Source: Gemmatimonadaceae bacterium (GTDB taxonomy: Bacteria > Gemmatimonadota > Gemmatimonadetes > Gemmatimonadales > Gemmatimonadaceae). From it: 64,000 nt of DNA. The position numbers and the translations under genes are program-made. How positions within the stretch are numbered: position 1 is the first letter of the stretch; each line of letters starts with the position of its first letter. Positions 1 to 9,126 of this stretch are shown here, one piece after another. The notes beneath the pieces were generated by a model. The model ran no database searches. It saw only the letters and a list, made by a program, of their open reading frames with translations, and had not been told where the DNA came from. Where the stretch lies: assembly GCA_025929535.1 (NCBI GenBank), contig JAICLZ010000016.1, positions 1-64,000 on the forward strand, written 5' to 3'.

Positions 1-235
1 TCAGTGACTTCGGTTGCCAACCAAAGAAGCACCACTCCCCACGCGCCGTGCCGTCGCGGCGCACCGGTGCGATCCGTTTCTCATCCGTTCGATTCGTTCA
101 ATCCGTATTTCCAAAATTGTTGATGCCCGAATCGTGCGCGCCTGCCCGGAACGGCAACCGCCGCTCGGGCCGGCATCGACAATGAGATGCGGATCGAACG
201 GATGAAACGAAGAAGGCAAGAACCAGAACGAACGC
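1..235. repeat. Dispersed TCCGTT-rich structured repeat, copy A (cut by the window edge)
   Basis: Intergenic DNA with no convincing gene. Positions 12-24 hold the GGTTGCCAACCAA block, 71-110 a run of ATCCGTT-type units, 145-170 a GCCCG...CGGGC inner stem, and 184-210 a shortened right arm (GAGATGCGGATCGAACGGAT). The same order of blocks is found at 39722-40078 and 52385-52806. The right arm is degraded compared with those copies. The neighbouring minus-strand gene ends at 236, so the repeat abuts a gene 3' end, as the other copies do. Confidence 0.75.
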
Positions 236-658
236 TCAGCGCTTTGCAGTAGCGCGCGCCGCGAGAGAGTCGCGCACGCGGCGGGCCTTGTCGCGAGAGC
301 TGCGGAGTTGAGCCGTAGCCGCGCGGCGGTGCTCGAATGCGGCGTAGCGAGGAGCGTAGGCCGAGTCGAGGCGATTGGCATCGCGGAGCGCGAGCGCCTC
401 GCTGTCGAGTGAGGCGCGTGAACGCGCGAAGCTCCGCTCGAGCGAATCGAGCGCGGCAGTCGCGTTTCGCAGCGCCGAGTCCTGCGGGCTCGCGAGCACT
501 TCCACGCCGTTCTTCCTCGTGGTAGTATCGACTCGTGCCGCGCGCGCGTGCTCGCCGCGACAGGCTGCGGCGAACATGGCCAGCATCACGGCCGGCGTCA
601 CAACCCGCAACAACGAACTGCGACCGATCGCAAGGAGAGTCGGCTGACGGTGTGGCAT
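236..658 (-). CDS. Putative small helical lipoprotein
   Basis: Not recognised. About 140 residues if it starts at the ATG at 658. A hydrophobic stretch (VVTPAVMLAMFAAAC) ends in a lipobox-like AAAC, and the rest is a highly charged helical region rich in Arg, Ala, Ser and Asp, possibly coiled coil. The ATG at 658 would overlap the divergent GTG start of the next gene at 650, so a shorter form starting at an internal TTG or GTG near 600-613 is likelier. A signal peptide followed by a coherent helix argues for a real gene, but no conserved domain is visible. Confidence 0.5.
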   Translation of the reverse strand: MPHRQPTLLAIGRSSLLRVVTPAVMLAMFAAACRGEHARAARVDTTTRKNGVEVLASPQDSALRNATAALDSLERSFARSRASLDSEALALRDANRLDSAYAPRYAAFEHRRAATAQLRSSRDKARRVRDSLAARATAKR

Positions 659-1477
659 AAGGCGCTGCAAGCTATGGGAGCCCTGCTCCTGCTGCAAACC
701 TCGGTGAAAATCCCCGAGCCGCGCGGCTACATCAACGACTTCGCCAACGTCATTCCTGCCGCAGATACGCTGCACATCCACGCGGTAATCGACGATGTGC
801 GCGCCAAATCCGGCGGAGAGATCGTGGTCGTCACCCTGCCCGACATCGGCGATGCGGCGCCAGCGGATGTCGCGCTCCAGATCGGCCGCACATGGAAAGT
901 CGGGAAGCTCGGCAAGCCCGGCGATCCGACGCGCAACACCGGCGTCATCATCCTCTTGCAGCCCAAGGAGACTGCGTCGTCCGGGCGCGGGCAGTGCTAC
1001 ATCGGCGTCGGCTATGGCAGCGAGGGCTTCATCACCGACGCGACGTCGGGGCAGATGTGCCGGGATGCCACCGATGACTTTCGGGCGCGCGACTACGGGG
1101 CAGGCATCGCGCAGATCACCGACCAGGTCGCACAGCGATTCGCCGACGAATATCATTTCACGCTCGACACGACGCTCGTTTCGGCCACGCCGAGGTCGCG
1201 GCCGGTGTCGAGCAGCGGCGGGCAGGTGCCGCTGGCGCAGATCGTCTTCATCCTGATCATCGTCTTCTTCCTGTTCAGCAGAGTGTCGCGGGGCGGGCGA
1301 GGCGGCTGTGGCGGATGCATCCCGATCTTCTTCCCGATCGGCGGTGGACGCGGTGGCGGGTGGGGCGGCGGCGGCTTTGGGGGCGGCGGCTTTGGGGGCG
1401 GTGGCGGCGGCGGAGGGTTCGGCGGGTTCGGCGGGGGTGGAGGTTTCGGCGGTGGTGGCGGCGGCTCCAGCTGGTGA
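650..1477 (+). CDS. TPM-domain membrane protein with glycine-rich tail (YgcG-like)
   Basis: About 275 residues from the GTG at 650, chosen because AAGGAG lies near 632 and a hydrophobic leader (MGALLLLQT) follows. The body from GYINDFANVIP onward matches the TPM domain, with the ITDQVAQRF-type helix near its end. One membrane helix (IVFILIIVFFLFS) follows, then a cysteine/glycine segment and a long Gly-Phe-rich tail. TPM proteins are usually anchored on the outer face of the inner membrane and often sit near lemA, as here (2762). Molecular function is poorly defined; roles in envelope upkeep or photosystem repair are known for homologues elsewhere. Confidence 0.8.
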   Translation: MWHKALQAMGALLLLQTSVKIPEPRGYINDFANVIPAADTLHIHAVIDDVRAKSGGEIVVVTLPDIGDAAPADVALQIGRTWKVGKLGKPGDPTRNTGVIILLQPKETASSGRGQCYIGVGYGSEGFITDATSGQMCRDATDDFRARDYGAGIAQITDQVAQRFADEYHFTLDTTLVSATPRSRPVSSSGGQVPLAQIVFILIIVFFLFSRVSRGGRGGCGGCIPIFFPIGGGRGGGWGGGGFGGGGFGGGGGGGGFGGFGGGGGFGGGGGGSSW

Positions 1478-1494
1478 GATGACATGGCGAAATC

Positions 1495-2214
1495 ATGGCG
1501 AAAATGACGCTCGACGAGCTCGTTGCGCAGCTCCGGAAGGCCTTCGGTGACGGGCTGGTGTCCGTCGTGTTGTACGGCTCCGCGGCAGCGGGGGAGCACA
1601 TTCCCAAGCGCTCGGACTTCAACGTGCTCGTACTCGTGCGCGAGCTCGGACTGCCTGAGCTGGAGCGCGAGGCGGCGATCGCGCGTGCGTGGGGCGAGGC
1701 GGGGAATCCGCCGCCCCTGACGCTCACGGTTGGCGAGTGGCGATCGTCGAGCGATGTGTTCCCGATGGAGTACGCCGACGTGCTCGAGCGGCATCGGGTG
1801 CTCTACGGCACGCCGCCCTTCGACGGGATCTCGGTGGCGCCGCGCAACCTACGCCTGCAGCTCGAGCACGAGTCCATGGGAAAGCTGCTGCAGCTTCGGC
1901 AGGGCGTCCTGGCGGCCGGCGGCGACCGCAAGCGCGTGGTGGAGCTGCTCGCCGGTAGCCTGAGCACCTTCATGGTCATCTTTCGGGCGCTGCTCCGCTA
2001 CCAGGGCGAATCGCCGCCAACCGACTACGAGCGCCTCGTGAGCGCGGTCGCTGCGAGAACCGGGATCGACGGCGCGCCGTTCGTGCGTGTCGTTCGTCAT
2101 CTTCGCGGAAGCGGGAAGCTTCCGGAGACCGAGGTTCAGCAGGTGCTCGCCGGCTACCTGGCTGGTGCGCACGCGCTGGTCGACTACCTCGACCGACTTG
2201 AGGACTCGCCATGA
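1495..2214 (+). CDS. Nucleotidyltransferase-fold protein
   Basis: 239 residues. The N-terminus carries the polymerase-beta-type nucleotidyltransferase signature: VVLYGSAAAGEH (GS motif) followed by RSDFNVLVLV, where one acidic residue is kept but the usual second Asp of a D-x-D pair is Asn. The C-terminal half is helical and resembles the substrate-binding helices of kanamycin- or HEPN-type partners. The changed motif leaves catalytic activity uncertain. It follows the TPM gene by 17 bp and overlaps the next gene by ATGA, so it is probably cotranscribed with the envelope genes. Confidence 0.7.
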   Translation: MAKMTLDELVAQLRKAFGDGLVSVVLYGSAAAGEHIPKRSDFNVLVLVRELGLPELEREAAIARAWGEAGNPPPLTLTVGEWRSSSDVFPMEYADVLERHRVLYGTPPFDGISVAPRNLRLQLEHESMGKLLQLRQGVLAAGGDRKRVVELLAGSLSTFMVIFRALLRYQGESPPTDYERLVSAVAARTGIDGAPFVRVVRHLRGSGKLPETEVQQVLAGYLAGAHALVDYLDRLEDSP

Positions 2215-2705
2215 AACGAATGCTGCTCGTGCCCGCGCTGGCGCTCCTGTGCGCGTGCCCGTCGGACAAGAAGGTTGCGGCACCCGCCGTCGCCCAGGAC
2301 ACCACGCCAGTCGACCTGAGCGCCGTCAAAACGAACATGCCGGCGGCGGCGCCGGACACATTCAAGCCGCCGGTGTTCGCGAAGCCCGGAGCGTCGCAGA
2401 AGATTCCGAACGCGCCCCCGGAGCTGCTGGAAGTGGTGGAGCGGGAGCAGGCGTTCTCGAAGTTCTGCTATCAGGAATTCGGCGAGAAGGCCGATCCCTC
2501 GCTGCAGGGCGGCGTGGCGATGGTGGTGACGGTTGGCGGCGAAGGCGTGAATGATGCCAAGGTGAGGGCGGACAGCTGGTCGTCGAAGGCGGGAAAGCAG
2601 GTGAATGGCTGCCTCAACGAGAAGGCGGCGCGCGCGTGGAAGATACCGGCGGACGCGGTCAAGCCCGGACAATACATCGTACAGCTGGCGTTCCGTCCGA
2701 CGTAA
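2211..2705 (+). CDS. Lipoprotein with AgmX/PglI or TonB-C-like domain
   Basis: 164 residues. The signal sequence MKRMLLVPALALLCAC ends in a lipobox. A Pro/Ala-rich linker follows (about 25-65), then a domain with the pattern GVAMVVTVGGEGVNDAKV...VNGCLNEKAARAWKIP, like the C-terminal domain of AgmX/PglI and TonB-type proteins (beta strand, conserved Cys, Trp near the end). It starts inside the stop codon of the nucleotidyltransferase-fold gene (ATGA). Role unknown; an envelope-anchored binding or energy-coupling accessory is a guess. Confidence 0.65.
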   Translation: MKRMLLVPALALLCACPSDKKVAAPAVAQDTTPVDLSAVKTNMPAAAPDTFKPPVFAKPGASQKIPNAPPELLEVVEREQAFSKFCYQEFGEKADPSLQGGVAMVVTVGGEGVNDAKVRADSWSSKAGKQVNGCLNEKAARAWKIPADAVKPGQYIVQLAFRPT

Positions 2706-2761
2706 CTTTGTTGAGAGCACGGCTCCACGTAGATTCTTCAATTCCGCTGCGGAGACAGACG

Positions 2762-3391
2762 ATGCGACCTGCGACGCAACTCGCGATGCGATATGGGAAA
2801 TGGCTTGTCCTGGCACTGCCGTTCGCTCTGGCCGGTTGCGGCTACAACACGATCCAGACGCTGGACGAGCAGACGAATTCGGCGCGCAGTCAGATCGAGG
2901 TGCAGCTGCAGCGACGGGCCGACCTGATTCCGAATCTCGTGTCGACGGTGAAGGGATACGCCGCGCACGAGGAGCAGGTGTTCAGCGAGGTCGCGCAGGC
3001 GCGTGCGGGCCTGCTCGGCGCCGTGCAGTCGCACGATCCGCAGCAGATGGCCGACGCGAATGCCGCGGCGACCACCGCCCTCGGGCGGCTGCTCGCGATC
3101 TCCGAGGCGTACCCGCAGCTCAAGGCGGATCAGGGTTTTCTCAAGCTGCAGGATGAGCTGACCGGCACCGAGAATCGCATTGCGGTCGCGCGCGGCGATT
3201 ACAACAAGGCAGCGCAGGATTACAACACGTACATCAGAACCTTCCCGACTGCGCTCACCGCGAAGGTGATCGGCGCGAAGGCGAAGGCGTACTTCGAGGT
3301 CACGAACGCCGCCAACCGTGAGGCGCCCAAGGTCGACTTCTCGAAGCCTGCGCCAGCGCCGGCGCCGGCGGCGCCCTCCAAGGTTCCGTGA
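2762..3391 (+). CDS. lemA: LemA family lipoprotein
   Basis: 209 residues from ATG 2762 (an in-frame ATG at 2786 is possible). The signal ends in a lipobox, LAGC. The mature part begins YNTIQTLDEQ and contains the LemA core: QLQRRADLIPNLVSTVKGYA, then a helical bundle with the DYNTYIRTFP-type segment near 160. The Pro/Ala tail is low complexity. LemA proteins are membrane-attached helical bundles of unclear function, often linked to TPM-domain proteins and secreted proteases; a TPM gene lies 1.3 kb upstream and an M23 gene overlaps its stop codon. Confidence 0.9.
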   Translation: MRPATQLAMRYGKWLVLALPFALAGCGYNTIQTLDEQTNSARSQIEVQLQRRADLIPNLVSTVKGYAAHEEQVFSEVAQARAGLLGAVQSHDPQQMADANAAATTALGRLLAISEAYPQLKADQGFLKLQDELTGTENRIAVARGDYNKAAQDYNTYIRTFPTALTAKVIGAKAKAYFEVTNAANREAPKVDFSKPAPAPAPAAPSKVP

Positions 3392-4005
3392 GTCGCCGGC
3401 GTCTCACGTGTGCGAGGGCGCGGCCGATGCTGGTCGCGCTCTTCGTTTGTGGCTGCTCGTCATCGGGAGTGCCGCGCGTCTCCGGAACATCTCCCGCGCG
3501 CGCGCCCGCGATTCTCTTTCCCCTCGCGGCGGATTCCGTGCGCTTCACGAGCGGCTTCGGGGATCCCCGCGCGGGCGGTCGCACGCATCATGGACAGGAC
3601 CTGTTCTGCGCGAAGTGGACGCCGATTCTCGCAGTCGTGAATGGTACCGTCGACTGGATCGCGAGTGGTCGCCCGAAGAACGGCAAGAGCTATTCGATTC
3701 TGTTGCGCGGGGACGATGGCAATCAATACTTCTACGACCATTTGAACAACGACAACCCGGGAACGAAGGACAACCTGGGTGATCCGGATCTCGCCTACGC
3801 CCCGGGGATGCACGATGGTGCACGTGTAACCGCCGGCGAGATAATCGGATACGTCGGAGATTCCGGAGATGCGGAGGCCTCGGGGCCGCACCTGCATTTC
3901 GAGATTCATCTGCGCAGCTGGGACGATCCGGTGGATCCCGGTCCCGCTCTCCATGCAGCGCTCGCGCGGCGCGATGCGTCGAGCGGCCGCCGATCGCGTC
4001 CCTGA
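3388..4005 (+). CDS. M23 family metallopeptidase lipoprotein
   Basis: 205 residues, starting with a GTG that overlaps the lemA stop by 4 bp. A basic leader and VCGC lipobox are followed by the LytM/M23 domain: HHGQD (H-x3-D zinc site), then HLHFEIH (H-x-H) near the end. The region between includes a broadened loop (YFYDHLNNDNPG...). Family members cut peptide cross-links of peptidoglycan or act as non-enzymatic activators; both zinc motifs are intact, so activity is plausible. It is the last gene of the small envelope cluster. Confidence 0.85.
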   Translation: MSRRRLTCARARPMLVALFVCGCSSSGVPRVSGTSPARAPAILFPLAADSVRFTSGFGDPRAGGRTHHGQDLFCAKWTPILAVVNGTVDWIASGRPKNGKSYSILLRGDDGNQYFYDHLNNDNPGTKDNLGDPDLAYAPGMHDGARVTAGEIIGYVGDSGDAEASGPHLHFEIHLRSWDDPVDPGPALHAALARRDASSGRRSRP

Positions 4006-4077
4006 CCGTTCGTCCGGGTCGACGCCGACACATTCGCGCATGATGTCGGAGCCTCGTCAAGATCTGCTTGTCTCGTC

Positions 4078-4106
4078 TTGACAGTCTTGTCCGCCCGCCC
4101 TATTGT
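4078..4106 (+). promoter_or_regulatory. Sigma70-type promoter with overlapping inverted repeat, upstream of susC
   Basis: TTGACA (4078-4083), a 17-bp spacer and TATTGT (4101-4106): the best promoter match noted in the window. An inverted repeat GTCAAGA (4056-4062) and TCTTGAC (4076-4082), 13 bp apart, overlaps the -35 box, so a dimeric regulator could block it. The leader to the susC ATG at 4344 would be about 230 nt. The remainder of 4006-4343 holds no convincing gene. Confidence 0.65.
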
Positions 4107-4343
4107 CGTGGCGACTGCTGCACCTCTCCCAACGATTTTCCGCGCGTCATCACCCGCGCACATCGTCCCACCTCCGTCTCACGAAAGAGATCTCGCATCT
4201 CGCACGCCGGCATCTCGCTCTCGCCGTGCGCGCGAGATTGATGTATCGGCAATCGACCATTCGAGCAGGAGGTGCCCGGAGATGCTCATTCGTTCGACCC
4301 GTCGTGTGAACAGGATCGGAAGCAGCCAACCAATGGAGGGCGC

Positions 4344-7300
4344 ATGAGGTTTCGTGTTCTGTCAGTGCTCGCGGTGCTCGCTCTCGTTGCCGCGCCTCGA
4401 GGGGCGCGCGCACAGGGAGAGGCGCTGCTCACGGGTAAGGTCACCAGCGTCGCTGGGGCGCCCGTCGAAGGTGCGCAGGTCTATCTCGACAAGATGGCGC
4501 TCGGCGGGGAAACGAAGGCGGATGGCTCGTATCGCTTCACCGTGCCCGCGGCGCGCGTCACCGGGCAGCAGGCGCTGCTCAGCGTGCGACTTCAGGGATT
4601 CAAGCCGAAGTCCGTCACGATCACGCTGAACCCCGGCAACATCACCACCGATTTCCAGCTCGAGACGCAGGCGGTCGTGCTGCAGCAGCTCGTCATCACG
4701 GGCGAAGGCACGATCACCACGAACGAGAAGCTCGGCGCGACGGTCAACAACGTCGGCGCCGAGCAAATCGCCAAGGCCAACGAGCAGAATCTCACCGAGT
4801 CGCTCGCGGGCAAGGCGCCGAACGTGCAGGTCACGTCGGAGTCGGCGGATCCCGGCAGCAGCGTGAACATCCAGATCCGCGGCTTGAAGACCTTCTCCGG
4901 CGACGGACAGCCGCTGTTCATCGTCGACGGCGTGCCGGTGGACAACTCATCCATCAACACGCAGGGACAGTTCGCGAACAACGCGGAGCAGGGCACGGTC
5001 AATCCGAACCGCATCGTCGACATCAATCCGAACGATGTGGAGTCGGTCACGATCCTCAAGGGCTCCGCGGCGGCCGCGATCTACGGCGCGCGCGCAGCCC
5101 AGGGCGTCGTGATCATCACCACCAAGAGCGGCAAGTCCGGCAAGACGCAGTACTCGCTGCACTCGTCGTACTCGTTCGACAAGGTGACCTCGGGCTATCC
5201 GCTGCAGACGTCCTACGGCCAGGGCAACAACGGCTTCCTCGCCGACAACGGCGTCGTGGCCGACACGGATGCCTTCTCCTCCAGCCACAGCTGGGGACAG
5301 CCGCTGGCGCCCGGAACGACGACGTACAATCACTTCAACGAGATGTTCGAGACCGGCCATGTCGCCGACAACAATCTCTCGATCTCGGGTGGTGACGACC
5401 GCCGCACCTTCTTCCTCTCGGGCGGCATCAACAACAACTCCGGTATCGTCGCCGGTCCGAACGACAGCTACAAGCGCCAGACGATTCGCCTCAAGGCGTC
5501 GCAGCTGATCGGCGATAAGTTCAAGATCGGCGGCAATCTCTCGTACATCGACTCGCGCGGCTCGTACATCCAGCGCGGCGACAACACGAGCGGCATCATG
5601 CTCGGCGGCCTTCGCACGCCGCCCGAATGGAACAACAAGGATTTCTTCGCCTCGAACGGCATGTACAAGACGTACCGGTTCCAGACGCCGTCGCTGCTGT
5701 CAGCTACGGTGGGACGTGGCTACGACAATCCGTTCTGGATCACGTCCGAGGCTCCGGCCAACTCGAACCTCAACCGCGTGCTCGGCAACGTCGACATGAA
5801 CTGGGAGCCTGCTGATTGGCTCAAGATCCAGGAGGTGGCGGGCGCCGACTACTACACGGACTCGCGTCTCGAGGCGCTTCCCGAGGGGAACTCGACGACG
5901 TCCGTGGGTCAGGTGATTCGTGCGGACTACAACAACTACATTCTCGACCACAATCTGACGGCGATCGCGAGCCATACGTTCTCACCGTCGTTCACGGGAA
6001 CGTTCACGCTCGGCCAGAATCTGAACGCGACGGACTTCAAACAGATCTACGTGCTCGGCACGGGGCTGATCGCGCCAAAGCCGTTCGAGGTGCTCAACAC
6101 GGTCAGCAAGGATCCGAACGACAGCACGGCGAAAGTCCGTCGCGAGTCGTATTTCGGGCAGGCGACCGCGGACCTCTGGGACCAGCTCTTCCTCACGGGC
6201 GCGCTCCGCAACGACGGATTCTCCACGTTCGGCTCGAACAACCGGCGTCACTGGTTCCCGAAGGCGAGCGCCGCGTGGACCTTCACGAAGGCGATCTCCG
6301 GCCTCACCGACAAGATCGATTTCGGCAAGGTGCGCTTCGCATACGGGCAGACCGGGCGCGAGCCGCTCGTCTACACCACGAACAGTCTGTTCCGCGTCGG
6401 TACCTTCACCGAGTACGGTGGGGATGCCTCTGGTATCCTGCGCACGATCTATCAGGGCCAGGCGGGACTCATTGGACCGAACGCGGTCGGCAGCGACAGT
6501 CTGCGGCCGGAAAAGACCCGCGAATACGAGGGTGGGCTCGACTTCGGGCTCTTCAAGGGCTGGGCGACGGTCGGCATTTCCTATTACGACTCGAAGACGA
6601 CGGACGTCATTTTCCAGGGCCCGACGCCTCCGTCGAGCGGCTTCACTTCGATCGTTAAGAACGCCGCGACGATCACGAACAAGGGCTGGGAAGTCACCTC
6701 GGACCTGCACCCGGTTCGTGGAGAGAACTTCAACTGGAACGTGGGATTGGTCTGGGGCCGCAATCGCAATCTCGTGACGAACCTCAGCGGCTCGACCGAC
6801 ATTCTCGTCGGCTCGCAGGCGATTCTCACCACCGTTGCCCGCGTTGGATATCCAACGGGCTCGTTCGCGGGTTTCGACTTCGTGCGCTGCGGCAGAGGGC
6901 TCACGGTCGGCGACGACAACATCGATCAGGACGTGTGCCAGGGCAAGCCGAACGGAACGCTGTACATCGGCGACAACGGATTCCCGGTGCTCGATCAGGA
7001 CAATCTTCGAGTGTTGGGGAGCTCACAGCCCGACTGGACCGGCAGCGTGCGCACCGACGTGACGTTCCTCAAGCACTGGAACGTGTCGGCACTGCTCGAC
7101 ATCAAGCACGGCGGCCAGGCGTACAACGGCACGCGCGGCGCGCTCTACGTCTACGGAACGCACAAGGACACCGACATTCGCGGACAGACGTTCGTCTTCG
7201 GACCGTCGGCCAACGGCGTGCAGGGCTTCCACGGGGACGCGAACGTCACGGGCCCCGGCGCCGGTGTCCCGGTGATCATCGACCAGAACTGGTTCGAGAA

Positions 7301-7592
7301 CGATGGCGGCGCGTTCGGAGGCAATGCGGTCGACTTCATCGAGGATGCGGGCTTCACCAAGCTTCGCGAAGTCTCGGTCGGCTACACGTTCGTGCAGCCG
7401 TGGGTCTCGCGCTCGCTCGGCCTGTCCAGCATCGATCTGCGAGTCGCGGGGAGAAATCTCGCGACGTGGACGCATTACAGCGGTATCGACCCCGAAACGC
7501 AGCTCGGCGGGGCGACGCTCGTTGGGGGCTTCGACTGGTTCAACAATCCGCAGGCACGCTCGCTCGTTGTCACCGTTGGACTCAACCGCTAA
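4344..7592 (+). CDS. SusC/RagA-type TonB-dependent outer-membrane transporter
   Basis: 1082 residues from ATG 4344, preceded by GGAGGG and opening with a signal peptide ending ARAQ. Order: carboxypeptidase-like beta domain (about 27-105, GKVTSVAGAPVEGAQVYLD), plug domain (about 120-260) with NVQVTSESADPGSS, QPLFIVDGVPVDN and ILKGSAAAAIYGARAAQGVV, then a long barrel. It imports a bulky nutrient, often glycan or peptide, with its SusD partner 19 bp downstream. No carbohydrate-active enzyme is adjacent, so the substrate is unknown. Expression probably comes from the promoter at 4078. Confidence 0.95.
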   Translation: MRFRVLSVLAVLALVAAPRGARAQGEALLTGKVTSVAGAPVEGAQVYLDKMALGGETKADGSYRFTVPAARVTGQQALLSVRLQGFKPKSVTITLNPGNITTDFQLETQAVVLQQLVITGEGTITTNEKLGATVNNVGAEQIAKANEQNLTESLAGKAPNVQVTSESADPGSSVNIQIRGLKTFSGDGQPLFIVDGVPVDNSSINTQGQFANNAEQGTVNPNRIVDINPNDVESVTILKGSAAAAIYGARAAQGVVIITTKSGKSGKTQYSLHSSYSFDKVTSGYPLQTSYGQGNNGFLADNGVVADTDAFSSSHSWGQPLAPGTTTYNHFNEMFETGHVADNNLSISGGDDRRTFFLSGGINNNSGIVAGPNDSYKRQTIRLKASQLIGDKFKIGGNLSYIDSRGSYIQRGDNTSGIMLGGLRTPPEWNNKDFFASNGMYKTYRFQTPSLLSATVGRGYDNPFWITSEAPANSNLNRVLGNVDMNWEPADWLKIQEVAGADYYTDSRLEALPEGNSTTSVGQVIRADYNNYILDHNLTAIASHTFSPSFTGTFTLGQNLNATDFKQIYVLGTGLIAPKPFEVLNTVSKDPNDSTAKVRRESYFGQATADLWDQLFLTGALRNDGFSTFGSNNRRHWFPKASAAWTFTKAISGLTDKIDFGKVRFAYGQTGREPLVYTTNSLFRVGTFTEYGGDASGILRTIYQGQAGLIGPNAVGSDSLRPEKTREYEGGLDFGLFKGWATVGISYYDSKTTDVIFQGPTPPSSGFTSIVKNAATITNKGWEVTSDLHPVRGENFNWNVGLVWGRNRNLVTNLSGSTDILVGSQAILTTVARVGYPTGSFAGFDFVRCGRGLTVGDDNIDQDVCQGKPNGTLYIGDNGFPVLDQDNLRVLGSSQPDWTGSVRTDVTFLKHWNVSALLDIKHGGQAYNGTRGALYVYGTHKDTDIRGQTFVFGPSANGVQGFHGDANVTGPGAGVPVIIDQNWFENDGGAFGGNAVDFIEDAGFTKLREVSVGYTFVQPWVSRSLGLSSIDLRVAGRNLATWTHYSGIDPETQLGGATLVGGFDWFNNPQARSLVVTVGLNR

Positions 7593-7611
7593 CCCGCGAG
7601 GAGGAGAGCAC

Positions 7612-9024
7612 ATGAAAAAGACTCACAAGCTCGCGCTCGTCGCGACGTTCGTAACGTTCGCCGCCGCCGGCTGCAACAGCTTTCTCACCGGCGATTGCGT
7701 GAGCAATAGCTGCAACCAGCCGACCAGCGCCACTTCGGACCAGCTGTTCATCGGCGTGCAGATTGGCGTCATGGGCAACTGGGAGACCTATCCCATGAAT
7801 CTCCTGCCGCTCTGGGCACAGCAGATCGCAGGGGTGAATCGCCAGTGGGCCAGCTACTCGAATTACGGCTCCGGCACGGACGACTTGACGTCGGACGGGC
7901 TCTGGATCGCGATGTATGCGTCGGGCGGTCTCGCCGACATTCGGAACGGTGAAGCGCAGGCCACCACGGCCGGCAACATGAAGGCAGTCGGCCAGTTTCA
8001 GGTGATCGAGGCGCTCACGATCGGCTTCATCACGGATCTCTGGGGCGATGTCCCCTTCGATTCAGCCGGAACGCCGTTCCCGACGTTCGACACGCAAGCG
8101 GCCGTCTACGCACACGTCGAGGCACTGCTCGACACGGCCATCACGAATCTGAGTGGAAGCGGCGCCGGAAACGCCGTCGATTTCTACTTCAGCAATGATT
8201 TCTCGAAGTGGATCGCGACCGCGCACACGCTCAAGGCCCGCTACTACATGCACACGGCCGAGAACGGCGATCTCTCGTACGACAACACGAAGCTGAACAG
8301 CGTGCTGACGGAGACGGCGCAGGGTATCTCGAGTCCCGACGGCGATTTCGCGACGGTGCACTCGAGTACCACCTTCGAGCAGAACCTCTTCTACGAGTTC
8401 CTCGTGGGCTCGCGTGCCGGCGACGTGGAGCCTTCGTCGCTCCACATCAATCTGGCGAAGCAGTTCAACGACGATGCGCTGCTCGCGGAGCTCTACAACA
8501 AGAACAGCTCGGGCCAGTACCTCGGCTCACCTGCCGGCGTCTCGGCGGGCAGCAACGTATCGACCTTCGCGCTCGGCCCCGAGTACAGGCAGGGGATCGT
8601 CACCAATGCCGAGAATCTTCTGCTCGATGCGGAGGCGCACTACCGGCTCGGTCAGTTCGGCCCGGCCCTCGCGGATCTCAATCTCGAGCGTACCAATTAC
8701 GGAGAGAGCGGTTCGGCAGTGGTTCCGGGTGGCACCAATGGATTGCTCGTCGGCATTCTCGAAGAGAAGTTCGTGCGCCTCTTCCTGAATCCCGAGGTGT
8801 ACTTCGATTATCTCCGCACCTGCGTTCCGAACCTCTCGCTTCCGGCGAACCACACCGGAGGCTTTCAGTACGTGCCAGCCCGTCTCCCATACAGCTACAC
8901 CGAGCAAACGACGAATACCGCAAATACTCCTGCAGATCCGATTGCCAACGCCGTATGGCCGAAGCATGCGACGGGACCAGCCGGCATCACGTGCGCTGGC
9001 CAGGTCGACCGTCCCGGAGTCTAG
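7612..9024 (+). CDS. SusD/RagB-like outer-membrane lipoprotein
   Basis: 470 residues from ATG 7612, preceded by GAGGAGGAGA. The signal ends AAAGC, a lipobox. The body shows SusD-type TPR helices: FQVIEALTIGFITDLWGDVPF in the first half, and NAENLLLDAEAHYRLGQ and ILEEKFVRLFLNPEVYFDYLR in the second. It should cap the SusC barrel and capture substrate at the cell surface. It belongs to the divergent SusD group common outside Bacteroidetes. Cotranscribed with susC. Confidence 0.93.
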   Translation: MKKTHKLALVATFVTFAAAGCNSFLTGDCVSNSCNQPTSATSDQLFIGVQIGVMGNWETYPMNLLPLWAQQIAGVNRQWASYSNYGSGTDDLTSDGLWIAMYASGGLADIRNGEAQATTAGNMKAVGQFQVIEALTIGFITDLWGDVPFDSAGTPFPTFDTQAAVYAHVEALLDTAITNLSGSGAGNAVDFYFSNDFSKWIATAHTLKARYYMHTAENGDLSYDNTKLNSVLTETAQGISSPDGDFATVHSSTTFEQNLFYEFLVGSRAGDVEPSSLHINLAKQFNDDALLAELYNKNSSGQYLGSPAGVSAGSNVSTFALGPEYRQGIVTNAENLLLDAEAHYRLGQFGPALADLNLERTNYGESGSAVVPGGTNGLLVGILEEKFVRLFLNPEVYFDYLRTCVPNLSLPANHTGGFQYVPARLPYSYTEQTTNTANTPADPIANAVWPKHATGPAGITCAGQVDRPGV

Positions 9025-9126
9025 CGATCGCAGTAAGCCGTCTGCCCGGCCGATCGTGACCGGGCAGGCGACACTCCACTTTCGATTGCTTCACATCGAT
9101 CATTCCAGTCTTCAGGAGCCGTGTTC

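Noticed and set aside
1320-1477. Tandem DNA repeat in the TPM gene
   Set aside because: The glycine-rich tail is an irregular GGC/GGT codon run typical of the protein family, not a clean repeat.
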